Assembly: GCF_000485595.1 (NCBI RefSeq)
Contig: NW_014577426.1
Coordinates: 115,032-144,064, forward strand
DNA length: 29,033 bases
From: Priapulus caudatus
Taxonomy: Eukaryota > Priapulida > Priapulimorpha > Priapulimorphida > Priapulidae
Direction: 5' to 3'
Shown here: positions 10,701-20,123 of the stretch, piece by piece
Layout: each line of letters starts with the position of its first letter
Numbering within the stretch: the stretch's first letter is position 1
The notes under the pieces: generated by a model
Told to the model about the DNA's origin: nothing
The model's input: only the letters and a program-made list of their open reading frames with translations
Database searches by the model: none
Translations under genes and position numbers: made by a program

Positions 10701-12119
10701 TAAACATATCGTCAAATTCTTACCTGATAAGATTGTTTCTCAACTAGTTAAAAATCAAAAAAACCTGGACGATTTGATATTAGTGTTCCTAACATTAATT
10801 GCTTGCTATGGGCTATGTATGAGTCACGAGTGTATGTTCACATCAAACAATATAGTAAAATAAGAAGTATAATGCAGCAATTTAACCATAAAAAGTGAAC
10901 AGAATTACTTATATTTTGTTTTTTTTAGTATTTACGGTGACGTAATCACTTTAACAGTCAGGCTACGCACACAACCATAAATATTCATGAGCAAGCACCC
11001 ATTTAAAGATGCCTTTGCACGAAATTTCAAGCGGCAAACATATAATCAGACAAAAATGAATTATTTTAACATTGCACGTATGTACTTGCCTATATATGTG
11101 TGATAGGTAAAAAATTGCTCGAGAATACGTTCATTCAAAGCTTTTAGACTACAAAGTTAAAGTGTCGAGTCGAATGTTTCAAACAGCGTTTACTTTTGCT
11201 GCTCTGTGGCGATGTTGTGACGTATTACGTCGTCATCAATCAATGAGCCTTTACACAGAACCGCGACGAAAAGCGATTTTCGAGTTGTGTTTTCGTTGAG
11301 CAAATATATAGGCTTGCTTCATATTTTTACAGTTTTATTTTCAAAGCTAACGTTCAGTTAAAGTGTAGCGAGTTATTTACTTACGTTTTTACAGTGGTTT
11401 GTTACAAAAATGTATGTGGGAAGACATCTTTAAAACTAGTGCAAAAGCAAGAATAAAAATAAATTTTTGTACCAGGGCACCATAGCACGACAGCCTTGTC
11501 TAACAGAAGTGTCGTTCCCGGTGAATATAGACGCTTGAGCACTGCCATACGTGCCTTGGGCAGTTCAACTTGCTTAGTAATTTGCCTCAAAACTTGTGAA
11601 CTGGCAGGCCCTGACACTCTGAAACAGAAACCATAGAATCATCATACTGATGTAAATGTTTGTTTTCATGTCGAAATCGAAGTTGTGGCGGTTCAATATC
11701 ACGTGAACGGTGAAGGTGAGAATGTTAATAATGCATACTGCAAAAACGTGCTAAACTGCTCTTTTTGGCTACAAAATCCCCACTTGGTGACATTACAACG
11801 GAATGACAATTTTAACATTGCAAATGTGATTAGATTTAGTGTATGGTTAAAATAAGTACACCTACAACCATGGGGAGTTTAGGTTGAATAGATAGCCGGA
11901 GGCTTACAAAATATAACAACTAAGGCACATGTATAGGAAATTAAAAATATATACTGACTTGATAACAGCAACGCCACACTTCCCGTAGCCAGAAGAATGT
12001 GCAAATATTGTAGCATCACCAACACTGGTGGAAGATGAATTCACCAATCTCTTCGTGATGCTATTCACTGGCCTGTAGCTATGCATTTGTCTGATGGAAC
12101 TACATACTTCCCGGATCAT
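4578..12119 (-). CDS. GTPBP3: GTPBP3 / MnmE mitochondrial tRNA-modification GTPase, ten coding exons
   Basis: This is a complete gene. Exons in order are 12119-11959, 11618-11473, 10428-10293, 9540-9387, 9132-9060, 8455-8312, 7938-7773, 7267-6662, 5913-5827 and 4719-4578. They total 1815 nt and give 604 residues, with GT-AG borders and matching phases. With MTO1 the family modifies the wobble uridine (U34) of several mitochondrial tRNAs, using methylene-tetrahydrofolate. Residues 1-33 are basic and Ser-rich, a likely mitochondrial presequence. The folate-binding N-domain spans about 34-150 (STGED at 107-111, HVHGG at 117-121). A helical domain follows. The G domain has GRPNVGKS (258-265), PGTTRD (283-288), DTAG (305-308), NKSD (480-483) and SCLT (508-511). 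The C-terminus is FCIGK, with the conserved Cys of the family. Bacterial homologues have about 450 residues and human about 490. The excess is an insertion between DTAG and NKSD. No close paralogue fits. Confidence 0.96.
4956..5569. mobile_element. TTAA-flanked MITE in GTPBP3 intron 9
   Basis: The termini are inverted: left TTAAAGGGAGAGTTTACTC, and right reverse-complemented TTAAAGGGATAGTAGACTC, both continuing TAGG. TTAA at both edges (4956-4959, 5566-5569) is the target duplication typical of Kolobok or piggyBac superfamilies; the AGGG start favours Kolobok. Inside is a second inverted pair, ACAGACCGAGGG (5167-5178) against CCCTCGGTCTGT (5343-5354). No transposase is present. Confidence 0.72.
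5827..5913 (-). CDS. GTPBP3: GTPBP3 exon 9 (87 bp)
   Basis: The acceptor is TTTGTAG|G and the donor is GAAAG|GTGAAC. It encodes [20 protein letters not shown] then SNCIDALE, the conserved 'TxxRHxxHL' helix of the C-terminal MnmE domain. Confidence 0.95.
5914..6661. repeat. GTPBP3 intron 8 with repeat debris
   Basis: The intron contains a palindromic atcgatcatcgg/ccgatcaatgatcg stretch (about 5975-6012). An inverted pair GTTGTCCGAT (6428-6437) and ATCGGACAAC (6495-6504) resembles dispersed repeats of marine invertebrates. A minus-strand frame (about 6325-6185) reads [18 protein letters not shown], faintly like a tyrosine recombinase. All are fragments. Confidence 0.35.
6662..7267 (-). CDS. 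GTPBP3: GTPBP3 exon 8 (606 bp; insertion, G4, G5)
   Basis: The acceptor is CTTACAG|G and the donor is CAACA|GTAAGT. The exon starts with [15 protein letters not shown] and ends with the G4 motif NKSDL and [11 protein letters not shown]. Between them lie about 110 extra residues (roughly 362-472), acidic and polar and rich in Asp, Glu, Ser and His, with no family counterpart. Confidence 0.93.
7773..7938 (-). CDS. GTPBP3: GTPBP3 exon 7 (G2 and G3 motifs)
   Basis: The acceptor is ACGACAG|GT and the donor is CGAAG|GTAAGC. It encodes [16 protein letters not shown] and [10 protein letters not shown], then [10 protein letters not shown]. Confidence 0.96.
8312..8455 (-). CDS. GTPBP3: GTPBP3 exon 6 (P-loop)
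   Basis: The acceptor is GTTGCAG|TT and the donor is ATAT|GTATGC. It encodes the end of the helical domain and the Walker A/G1 motif [14 protein letters not shown]. Confidence 0.95.
8456..9059. other. GTPBP3 intron 5, nothing recognised
   Basis: This is AT-rich intronic sequence. I see no coding exon, RNA gene or clear repeat in it. Confidence 0.4.
9060..9132 (-). CDS. GTPBP3: GTPBP3 exon 5 (73 bp)
   Basis: This exon is easily missed because of its size. The acceptor is GGTTAG|GCG and the donor is CAAG|GTGCAG. It encodes [19 protein letters not shown] plus KVMKQ. Its phases (0 in, 1 out) fit exons 4 and 6 exactly. Confidence 0.93.
9387..9540 (-). CDS. GTPBP3: GTPBP3 exon 4 (helical domain start)
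   Basis: The acceptor is CTTTACAG|A and the donor is AAG|GTTTGA. It encodes [19 protein letters not shown] and [19 protein letters not shown], near-invariant in animal GTPBP3. Confidence 0.95.
9887..10234. mobile_element. hAT-like non-autonomous element in GTPBP3 intron 3
   Basis: The inverted ends are GGGTTAGAAATTAAC on the left and CAGGATGCGAAATTAAC (reverse complement of the right end). They are flanked by the 8-bp direct repeat CAGTAGCA (9879-9886 and 10235-10242). An 8-bp duplication and a CAGGG..AAATTAAC terminus fit hAT. The interior carries repeated ggagtc/gactcc words in both orientations. No protein is encoded. The exact left edge may be 9885 if the duplication is 6 bp. Confidence 0.7.
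10293..10428 (-). CDS. GTPBP3: GTPBP3 exon 3 (TGED / HVHGG motifs)
   Basis: The acceptor is TTTGTAG|GA and the donor is AAGCG|GTGAGC. It encodes [17 protein letters not shown] through AEAGEFTK, the folate-domain signature of MnmE/GTPBP3. Confidence 0.95.
10611..10954 (-). mobile_element. TTAA MITE, family M, copy 1 (GTPBP3 intron 2)
   Basis: It has TTAA at both edges and inverted ends: TTAAATTGACTACGTCAC against TTAAAGTGATTACGTCAC (right end reversed). It is the reverse complement of sequence at 19126-19487 and 27416-27783, about 90% alike by eye. The TTAA target favours piggyBac or Kolobok. It is non-autonomous. Confidence 0.8.
10955..11472. other. Remainder of GTPBP3 intron 2
   Basis: I see no exon or defined repeat between the TTAA element and exon 2. 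The stretch is AT-rich. Confidence 0.4.
11473..11618 (-). CDS. GTPBP3: GTPBP3 exon 2 (N-domain)
   Basis: The acceptor is TTTCAG|A and the donor is CCTG|GTACAA. It encodes [15 protein letters not shown] through KAVVLWCP, matching the MnmE N-terminal domain 'SGPA...' and the strand before the TGED motif. Confidence 0.92.
11959..12119 (-). CDS. GTPBP3: GTPBP3 exon 1 (start codon, presequence)
   Basis: The exon encodes [11 protein letters not shown] through [10 protein letters not shown]. The ATG at 12119-12117 is the first in frame after a TAA about 36 nt upstream. The donor is AA|GTCAGT (phase 2). A TTTTTTGTCAG acceptor-like sequence just upstream (ending near 12136) may mean that a non-coding exon precedes it. 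Confidence 0.85.
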
Positions 12120-12764
12120 TCTTATTGCAGAGTTCTGACAAAAAAGAATAGCACATTATACAATTTGATTAAAATGACAGAATGTGACTTATGTGTTAAA
12201 AAATATGTAAATAATGATTCTGTGAAATGTTAGGGACAATTCTTCAAAACCATCAATGATACAACCTGCTTACAGACCGTACACTTTTCCATACTTCTCC
12301 TACTGCAAAGTGTACAAAATCGAATGCCGACTTTTCAAATTTGATGGGAAGGGATTAATCCAAATTTACTTGTATTTCTAAAGGGGTTCTATGGCGGTTG
12401 TCTATCTCCCACCTCAGCGAGTTTATAAACTAATAATGTTGATAGCTGTGAACAATGCCTTCGCAGTGAACAAAATTAAAATAAAGAAAAACAGACAATC
12501 CAAACAAATCGTTGGTGTCAATAGCAGTGTATGCCAGACTAGGGAGATATACGATGTCAAAGTTTTATGTAGGCTAGATTTGAGTCTGACTATTGGAATG
12601 ATTCACTATCCTAATGGAGGTTAAACTTCACAATTTGAAAGCAGATATTTACCTTATTTGCACCATTGGGCTGTATACTTATCACAATGACTGTCATATT
12701 TTATTAAAACTATCTTATTTTAATTTAGTTAACTTTACCAATATACTATTAACCAAACCAGCAG
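12120..12764. other. GTPBP3 5' flank, nothing firm
   Basis: This is upstream of the GTPBP3 start. There is no CpG-rich patch or TATA box that I would call a promoter. A short inverted pair GTACACTTT / AAAGTGTAC lies near 12288-12315. The core promoter and any non-coding first exon remain unplaced. Confidence 0.35.
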
Positions 12765-13130
12765 GTGTGGCACACACACAGCGCGAGCCAAGGCAACGCA
12801 AGCACGTACCACAGGGCAGGCGAACACTCGCACACACAGGCGTGCGCTCCCGACGTACACACAGGCATGCACGCATGCACAAGCACGCACACGTACACAC
12901 AGGCACACACACGTACACACAGGCACGCACACACACACAGGCATGCGCACACGTACACACAGGCATGGCACAGCACAGGCACGCCGCACCACGTACCCTA
13001 TCAGGGACGGCCACACACACACAGGCATGCGCACCGACGTACACAGTCAGGCGGCGCGCGGCAACCAGTACCTACACAGCATTGGCAGCCGCGTACAGGC
13101 AGCGCACAGCACACAGGTGGCGCGCGACCC
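12765..13130. repeat. CA-rich degenerate minisatellite
   Basis: Imperfect repetitions of words such as acacacaggcatgcgcac and acgtacacacaggc occur. Open frames run through it on both strands only because the repeat lacks stop codons; they encode His/Thr/Arg or Cys/Val-rich low-complexity peptides and are not genes. Confidence 0.85.
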
Positions 13131-13718
13131 ATACATGGCGGCATGCAACAGCCATCACACAGCCACAGTCTGGAACGTTCTCAATAAAAAAGCGTAAATA
13201 AACACAAAATGTATTTACTCACCAAAATCTTGAATGTTCTCTACTATACTTTCGCCATAATCACCTGTTAAATGCCGCGTCAAATGCTGCATGCTGCAAC
13301 ACAGCAGAGTACACCGCGTGCTAGCTGCTGCACAGCTGGACACATGCTATAACTGGACAGAGAGGACACTCACAAGAGGAGTGCATACCTTCGGCGAGGC
13401 ATGTAACATGTATGTGGCTCGCTGGTGGGCGCTGCTGACTGACATGCGCGCTGGCTGGTGCTGAGCTGGCCGGGCTCGGCACTGGTGGGCTGCTGCTAAG
13501 CTCGGCCACTCGCTGACTCGAGCGCGCTATCGGGGATTCGGCTGGCCAGTGTGGCTACACACACACACGACACAGGAGCACATCGACACACACCCTCGAT
13601 GACCGATTACATGACGCGTCCGTCTGCGCGGCAGGAAATAATATATTTAATGTTATGTATTATATATTTATATTAGTATATTATTTATTGTATTAAATAA
13701 TTTGTGCATGGGAGCAGG
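13131..13718. other. Intergenic, nothing recognised, with AT-rich block
   Basis: A moderately GC-rich stretch with gctgctg and ctggctgg words is followed by a nearly pure A/T block (about 13637-13705). No coding exon was found. Confidence 0.4.
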
Positions 13719-14490
13719 CTAGCACGTGGTGTATCTTGCGGTGTGTTGACCAGATGAGGCATTTGACCGGCATTTAGCAGGTGATTATAGGGCGAAATAG
13801 TAGTTGTAGAGAAGACATTAAGACTTTGGTAGTACAATGACATTGCCGTTTATTTCCTTTTTTTGAGACGTTCCAAAGTGCTGTGCACACACACGCATGC
13901 CAGTCACCAGTGACACACATTAGTACACAGAATATTATGATGCGCTCTAAAACAGCATTATCTGCGCTAAAAAACTGGCAAAAAAGAACCACAACGCCCA
14001 CTAGCGATAAAACAACACTGGAACCAATGCGCTATTCCTCGTCGCCCGCATGCGGGTTGCAGGGGGAAAAAATGGCACGCGCAAACATTTATTACAGGCT
14101 GCGTGACGCATTAGTGCAATCACTATTCTGTCAGCTGGCAAATCAAGTGCCTAACCGTGATCGCTGTCACTGTAAGGCGTGTATGGAGCGTAAAGCCTGT
14201 AGTGTAGCTGTACTGAGCATTCAGCGAGTTCTTAATTAGCAAAAAAAGATTCGCCGATTGACTTAAACAAACTTTACAATCTCGTCAATAAAAAAAGAAA
14301 TAAGGAAATAACCATATTTATACATTCAAACTAGATGTTTTGATCTATTATCATAGCACAGACTTAGTAGTGAACATTTAATAAAGAAAAGATATTCAAT
14401 TTCTAACATTGTCACTGCGCTGCTACTACTGTTAGCGAATGCTCCATATGTTAGAGTCACTTTGTATGCGCATTAATGGGAAAATTGTTG
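13719..14490 (+). repeat. Dispersed repeat A, copy 1
   Basis: It matches 25600-26310 in the same orientation, from GATGAGGCATTTGACCGGCA (a G less in the other copy) to the shared AAAATTGTTG. The two copies differ mainly by single-base or dinucleotide insertions, most of them extra bases in this copy. No protein frame is shared, so it is non-coding. Confidence 0.85.
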
Positions 14491-14923
14491 TGTTATGGGC
14501 AAAAGGCGTGTAGTTGAATAAGTTCAGCGCGCGATTTGGCGGTGACAATCTGCGTGTGTTTAAATCTCGTAATGGTAAATAAATTATTAGTGTGACCGAG
14601 GTTCCCAGGCCGAATTTCGCGTAAAATCTTTCGTCGTGAAATCTCGAATGGTAAATATAATGAATGAATAAGATAGAACAGCTTTATTGTATAAGGGCAA
14701 CCGTTTGTATCTTGTATGCTTGGCACCCGTGCGATCTTGAATATTGGTTCTAAATAGTATTGTGTTTCGAATGCGACCAGAAATTTGCCGCACATAATCT
14801 GCCGCTGGTTTCAATTGTCGCGGTGTTGTCTATATTCAGTTGTCTGCTCAAGAATAATGTAACCCGAAGAGAGGCGGTTACAAGCTTACATTTTAGCAGC
14901 AAATGCGGTTGCAAGGACTAGAT

Positions 14924-15095
14924 GGCATAGAGAACCATGGGTCCAATAAAACCAATTGTCATTTAAGCCATGCAATATAAATGATAATCATTGATATCAA
15001 TATAATAGGTAGGGTTATGGTTAGGGTAGGATTAGGGTTAGGGTTAGGTTTAGGCAGCATTGGTTTTATTTGGTACCGGCATGTTTCTCTATGCC
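14924..15095. mobile_element. Foldback element with central telomere-like repeats
   Basis: The left arm GGCATAGAGAACCATG..CCAATAAAACCAATTG (14924-14957) pairs with the right arm CATTGGTTTTATTTGG..CATGTTTCTCTATGCC (15058-15095). The centre holds about seven degenerate TTAGGG units (15007-15053). I see no clear target duplication. Confidence 0.6.
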
Positions 15096-15225
15096 TTGGG
15101 CCAGGAACCTGGTGGCCTAGTACTTAGCTCCAGAAACGGTATTGGCTACGGGTTAGAATACGTAACGAACAGGTGTATTGACGTTAGTCAGCAGACAGCT
15201 GTAGCGTGTGATATAGGTAGTATTG

Positions 15226-15407
15226 GCTGAGGCGGAGAGGGTCTAATGTCCCCGGTTACTGCGGACGAGTACCCTGGTAGCGGGTCCGGTATAGCTGAAT
15301 ACGTTACGCGCTGGTAGCTATCTTAATATGCCTGGACCGTATCTCGGCCTACGTCCATCTATAACAGAGTCTAGGGAGTCGTCTTACGCCTACTCCCTAA
15401 CCGAACC
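15226..15407 (+). repeat. Dispersed repeat C, copy 1
   Basis: It shares with 28874-29010 the words GAGTCTAGGGAGTCG, GGACCGTA, CGTACCCTGGTA-like and CCTACTCC..AACC in the same order. The second copy is shorter and ends in a CCCTAA array. The open frame at 15328-15663 is not conserved between copies and is probably not a gene. Confidence 0.6.
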
Positions 15408-15767
15408 GGCTAACGCCTATTTCGCGCTAAACGGGCTAACCTACAGCCATATCAAATACGAAATAGTGAACTCAAGGGTAAGCGTTCCGGTATACCGGAA
15501 TCCGTACTGCAGGGTAGCGTTCGGCGGCAGTAGCCCTTGGGGTACTAGACCGCGTATGAGGGGCAGTACTACTTTGTTTGTGTTACATTATTTGTATGCT
15601 AGTAATTGGCATGTCCACTGCTCGTTGGACCAGCTTGCCTTTTGTTTTCTGCGCATGGCTTGATACTTTATTATAGGCTATCAGTGTCAAATTTATAAAA
15701 TGAGCGGCCAAGTCCTCATATTGGCTATTAAGGCATGTATTAGCTATTAGTATTATTTAGTAAATTA

Positions 15768-16481
15768 AGGCCAAGACACACGGCAAGGCGAAAAACGACG
15801 CGACGCGTAACGACAACGACTTTTCAGTAAAATTAGAGAAATATTGTTTTGCCTATGAGCCATTTGCACAGCTGATCACGGCGACGACCGGGCGACAACG
15901 TCTCGACATGACAAAAAATTATTTAGAAACGTTTCTATTTCCGCAGCAGACTTTCGCACGGCGAGGCACTTTACAAATGGCCAATTCACAGCCGTTTCCA
16001 ATCGGCGACATGACATCGGCCATGTACGTCATATTTAAACTTATAAACCATGGACTGAGCCAGGATAGTATCGCTTATAGACTGTCCGCCGGCGTCAGCG
16101 CTAAACTCGGGCACCGCTGTGCAGAAACAGTTGGGCCGCGAACTAGGCCATGCTAACGGAAAACGTGAAAGGCTATTCGGTCAGCGCATCAGAGCGTTCG
16201 TATAATATGGCTGAGCGTAGTATATTACTGGTTATTTAATATTATGCGTTATCATGGAGCGTTTTTACAGCAATTTATTTAAAAGCAGCAGGCAGGAGTT
16301 TTTTTGGCCAGGTTGGCTGCATATGTGCACTGTGCACTCGGCACTGTGGTGAGTAGGCTTGGTGAACGTTTGGTCGTTATGGTCGCGGCGTTGTCGGCTG
16401 GCAGTGTGGCTTGCGCCAGTCGCCGCGACTTTGTCGTTTGTCGTTACGGTCGGTCGCTGTCGCTGCAGTGTGTCTTGGCCT
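15768..16481. mobile_element. PIF/Harbinger-like non-autonomous element
   Basis: The ends are AGGCCAAGACACACGGC on the left and, reverse-complemented, AGGCCAAGACACACTGC on the right, flanked by TTA on both sides (15765-15767, 16482-16484). A 3-bp TTA duplication is diagnostic of the PIF/Harbinger class. Cg-rich repeats of aacgac/gtcgtt type sit inside both ends. An 82-codon frame (15908-16156) contains KLINHGLSQDSIAYRLSAGV, which could be a transposase remnant, but I cannot confirm it. Confidence 0.7.
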
Positions 16482-16484
16482 TTA

Positions 16485-18660
16485 CACGTACCTGTCGTCG
16501 CTGAAGTAACCTTTGAGATCTATCATGCAAGTTTTGCATTTAAATGCAAAACACGAGTTGTTGGTTCATGTTGTTTGGTTGTTGTGGTTGTGGTTGTGAG
16601 CATTTGAGGCTGTGGTAATCATATCGAGTGCGACCAACATATATAAGAGGTTGTAGTATAGTTATGAGTGGTTGCTAAAAAATCAGGAGAGTTAGGCCGA
16701 TGTGTGGGTAGTGGTCGGAGTGTCGCATGGTAGGTCGTTACAGTGTGACAGTGAGAAGGTTGTGGGAGTGTGTGCAAGGGATTCCAAGTGTTGGGCAGCA
16801 TTACATAGCGCGACGGTGAGATGATTAGTTGTTGCTGGTTCGATGAGATGCATTACGCAGATACACTTGTGGTCTCGTTCTAAGAATATACTGGATCAGT
16901 GCGCTGAAGTGGTTCCGTTTGTCGACGTGTTGGATTGAGACTTGCGTGTTATGGTTAGGAAGACCTGCGTAGTTGGTAGGTTGAGGTCACTACTGGAAGG
17001 GGTCGTGGGTGGTCTTTATCAGGTATTACAGATATGTACGCCGAGGGGTAGACATATATGTAGTACACAGAAGGGTGTGACCAGACTGTGTTGTTGTACT
17101 ACAGAAGGTACCTCCAGTATAAAAATATAGTACATAATACCTAAACAACCTAAAACTACCTCGGGTACATATCTGTAGTAGATACCTGATGACGTACAAC
17201 GACCCATCTGCGTTAGTGCACACGTTCTCACAGCAGCCTGTTGCGGGGTTAGCATACACTATGATTTAGTTAGCCCGATCCAGGCTGTGCGGCCGATTGT
17301 GCTTCTTTATCTCCTACTTGTGTGAGGATGCTTTCGTGTGTCAGGTTCACGACTTGTTAACTCATGTTGTTCGTGGGTGGCGTCGGTTGACCGAGGCAAT
17401 TTCGTTGGTCGTCTGCGACAGATAGGATGGCCATGAGGTGTTGCTTGTGTGTGGTTGTCCTGGTGTGGGGTAGAGTGTATCTACGGTCTGGAGCTGAGTG
17501 TGTGGGCTGGAGGTTGGTGGTTTGCACGGGAGAATTTGTAGTGGTGACGCTACGAGGTTGCTGAGAATCAACCGGCCATTTGATTTCTGCAGCCACGAAA
17601 ATTGAATGCGTGTGTGGGCAACTTGTGGTGAAAGTGTGCTTGGTTTGACGTGGTGTGTGGTTGCGCGAGTGTTGAGTTGTTGTGCCACAAAGGAATTTGC
17701 CGTAACCGAGCGTTGTGTGAAAGTTGCCTGTGAGTGGCGGGAGCAACGAAAATGGGAAGTGGTGCTTGGCTAGCTTGTAGCAGGAGACCGTTTGCCATGG
17801 GGGCTATGTATGAGTATGATTATTGAGGGGTGAGTATTGCGACCAAAAAACGGCGTATTTGCAATATATTGGCAATAGCGACAAAACCGTTATTGCAATT
17901 AATTATCGCCATACGTATTGGGAAGTGTATACGATGGCATGAATATAGTAACAATTTGATGGTTTTAATAATCATCATATAATTGTATTAAATATGACGA
18001 TGATTTAATTTCTAGCATGTTTTTCTTGAGAAAGCGAGAAGGTTGCACCAAATGGTTTTGCTGGACAGTGCAGGCCCTCTGTGGCGCGTATTACGAATGT
18101 CCACTTGGTTTGTCGTGTCGTGCTTGTTAGGTTGGTCTGATAATGCCCTGCTGTGCGGTAAGGTTCAGGCGGGTGGCCGGGTGCGCGTGAATAGCGACAA
18201 TACCGTGTCGGCTGCTTGCATAAATTGGTTAATGCTGGAGTGTATGGGGAAGACTGAAACTGAACTGAAACAGTGGGGTGCTGCGCTTTCACTACAGCTT
18301 TGTGGATCGGCGCGCTAGGGCGCGGGGCACTCATGGTGAGGCATGGAGCTATATAGTAGAGCTCCGCGGTGTTGGCCGGTGCTCTCTGGCCCGACTTGTG
18401 CTGTGTTGCTGGTCGCTCGCGTGGTAGGTGACGCTTGGTTGGCGCAGTTGCTGGCTGGTGTTCCGATGGTCATTGGTGGTGTTGTTGGGTCGCTGTGTTA
18501 CGTCGGTTTGGCAAGTTGAGATGTTCTGTGGATGCGTCGGTGGGGTCTGAGGGTGGGTGCATTGTGCTTTCTCGTGGAATATGAGTACAGTGTTCGCCAG
18601 TGTGGCGTAGATGTTTCGGAGGCTCCTGATTAACGAGATATTATGATCGATGGTAGTGAA
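16485..18660. other. Gene-free G/T-rich stretch
   Basis: The + strand is strongly G+T-rich for much of 16540-16830, 17300-17800 and 18320-18600. The open frames on - are Thr/His/Pro-rich, with no domain or splice pattern. I see no gene. A hairpin lies at 17001-17205. Confidence 0.5.
17001..17205. repeat. Imperfect inverted repeat of about 205 bp
   Basis: The left arm GGTCGTGGG..TATCAGGTATTACAGATATGTACGCCGAGG (17001-17045) matches the reverse complement of 17159-17205. A smaller pair (gtagtacac / gtactac) lies in the loop. It is probably a MITE; target duplication not clear. Confidence 0.55.
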
Positions 18661-18685
18661 NNNNNNNNNNNNNNNNNNNNNNNNN
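18661..18685. other. Assembly gap (25 N)
   Basis: This is a run of 25 N. It sits about 14 bp before repeat B copy 1. In copy 2, the matching place is the centre of a large palindrome. Confidence 1.
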
Positions 18686-18698
18686 CGGGATGCCAGCA

Positions 18699-20054
18699 AC
18701 TCGCAGCGGCGAGTGCGGGGCGTTCGGCGTTAGTTTTTTATGAAGGAAGTTGATATACAGTGACACAACAGTGGAACGTAATTGCAGGTAAGGTAGTATT
18801 TGTGAATGTGCGTTCATATTATTTCAGTTTTTTACTGACTCTGCCCCAAGTGCCTGTGGTGTCACTGAATGCACGTGCGACAGCACTTTCTTACTTCACT
18901 CAGTGCTCCAATGCATGACATGCTCTCGAGACACTAACCATGTGTCAACAATACATTACGTGTAAGTTGTGACAGATTACCACCCGTACCATCTCTGTCT
19001 ATAACAATCGCTGGAAATGTATAAAACAAACAATTATGAGTGTTTGTGTCATTCATAGTAAAAAGAAAAGAAGATTGTTAATACCCGGTCGCAGTCGCTG
19101 TGTTGTTGAGTGTTGGCCAATGTTGTTAAAGTGATTACGTCACCGTAAATTTAAAAATATATATATATTTCCACTTCTTCACAAATATAAGTAATTCTGT
19201 TCACTTTTGTGGTTAAATTGCTGCATTATACTTCCTATTTACTGTACTTGTTCGATGTGAACATACACTCGTGACTCATACATAGCACCATAGCAAGCAT
19301 ATTATGTCAGGAACATAATATCAAATCGTCCAGGTTTTTAAATTTTTAATTAGTTGAGAAACAATCTTATCAGGTAAGAATTTGACGATACGTTTAGTCC
19401 GTTTAGTTCTTACTTTAATGTAAAAAATGCAACAAAAATTTTACAAATTTTACCATAGAAAATTCGTCACGTACGTAGTCAATTTATTCTTGCAATATAA
19501 ATTCCGATTGGCTAGTCTAGTACAAGTAGTTCAAGGTTGTAGCTGCTAGTCTATGGTACTACCATGATACACGTGCCATTAATGTCATTTATAGATCCTG
19601 TATATAGGATCATTTAAATACACTCCAGTCGCACACCGCGTACTTGCACTTTTTAGTAGGGCAGTGTGCGACTGAAAATGCTGTATCGACATTTCAGGAC
19701 ATTTTTGTATTTTCATGGTTCTAAATCTGTTTCGACAAAGCGGGGACCATTGTATGTATATCACAGGGGGTAGAAATAAGGGAAAAAGAAGGATGTAATA
19801 CAGTTAACATCCTTCAGTCAAGCAGTTAATTCAAGCCAATTTATTGTAAGCCTTCTTGGCACACTCCATCATCTCCATCTTATCTAATATTTGTTCATTT
19901 CCTCTTCAACATAATCCTCACTATCCTTGGAATATTGCACGTGGAAAGTGGAAACTTCAAGAAAATTACCGTAAAATGGGACCAAAATATTCATGGTTTC
20001 GTCGGACCATTGACTTTGAAAATTCTGATAGTCTCTTGGATTATTTGATGGCCC
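18699..20054 (+). repeat. Large repeat B, copy 1 (1356 bp)
   Basis: It matches 26994-28345 along its full length in direct orientation, starting ACTCGCAGCGGCGAGTGCGG and ending TTATTTGATGGCCC. Differences are dominated by single-base indels. It contains TTAA MITE copy 2 and, on -, a conserved coding-like frame. Confidence 0.92.
19126..19487 (+). mobile_element. TTAA MITE, family M, copy 2
   Basis: It starts TTAAAGTGATTACGTCACC; the far end reads GTCAATTTATTC, where one A of the TTAA is missing. It is nested in repeat B and opposite in orientation to the GTPBP3-intron copy. Confidence 0.78.
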
Positions 20055-20079
20055 TGGACCATCGGACCATGCTTATTTC
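19885..20079 (-). pseudogene. Unidentified coding-like frame in repeat B, copy 1
   Basis: The frame reads on - from just after a TAA (about 20079) through GPSNNPRDYQNF, SQWSDETMNILVPFYGNFLE and VSTFHVQYSKDSEDYVEEE, then shifts and stops near 19887. Copy 2 keeps the same peptide in the second half and extends it. No family is recognised. It may be the last exon of a duplicated gene or of a transposon. Confidence 0.45.
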
Positions 20080-20123
20080 GACCCTGATATCATCCAGAGT
20101 AATAAATATCTATATAATTATTA

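Noticed and set aside
12614-13201. 195-codon His/Thr/Arg-rich frame and several overlapping frames on both strands
   Set aside because: They are products of the CA-rich minisatellite, which lacks stop codons in many frames. There is no domain, splice or promoter support.
13883-14239. 118-codon frame in repeat A
   Set aside because: Copy 2 has many frame-changing differences and encodes an unrelated peptide, so there is no sign of coding constraint.
15328-15663. 111-codon frame in repeat C
   Set aside because: The second copy of the repeat does not keep the frame, and no domain is recognisable.
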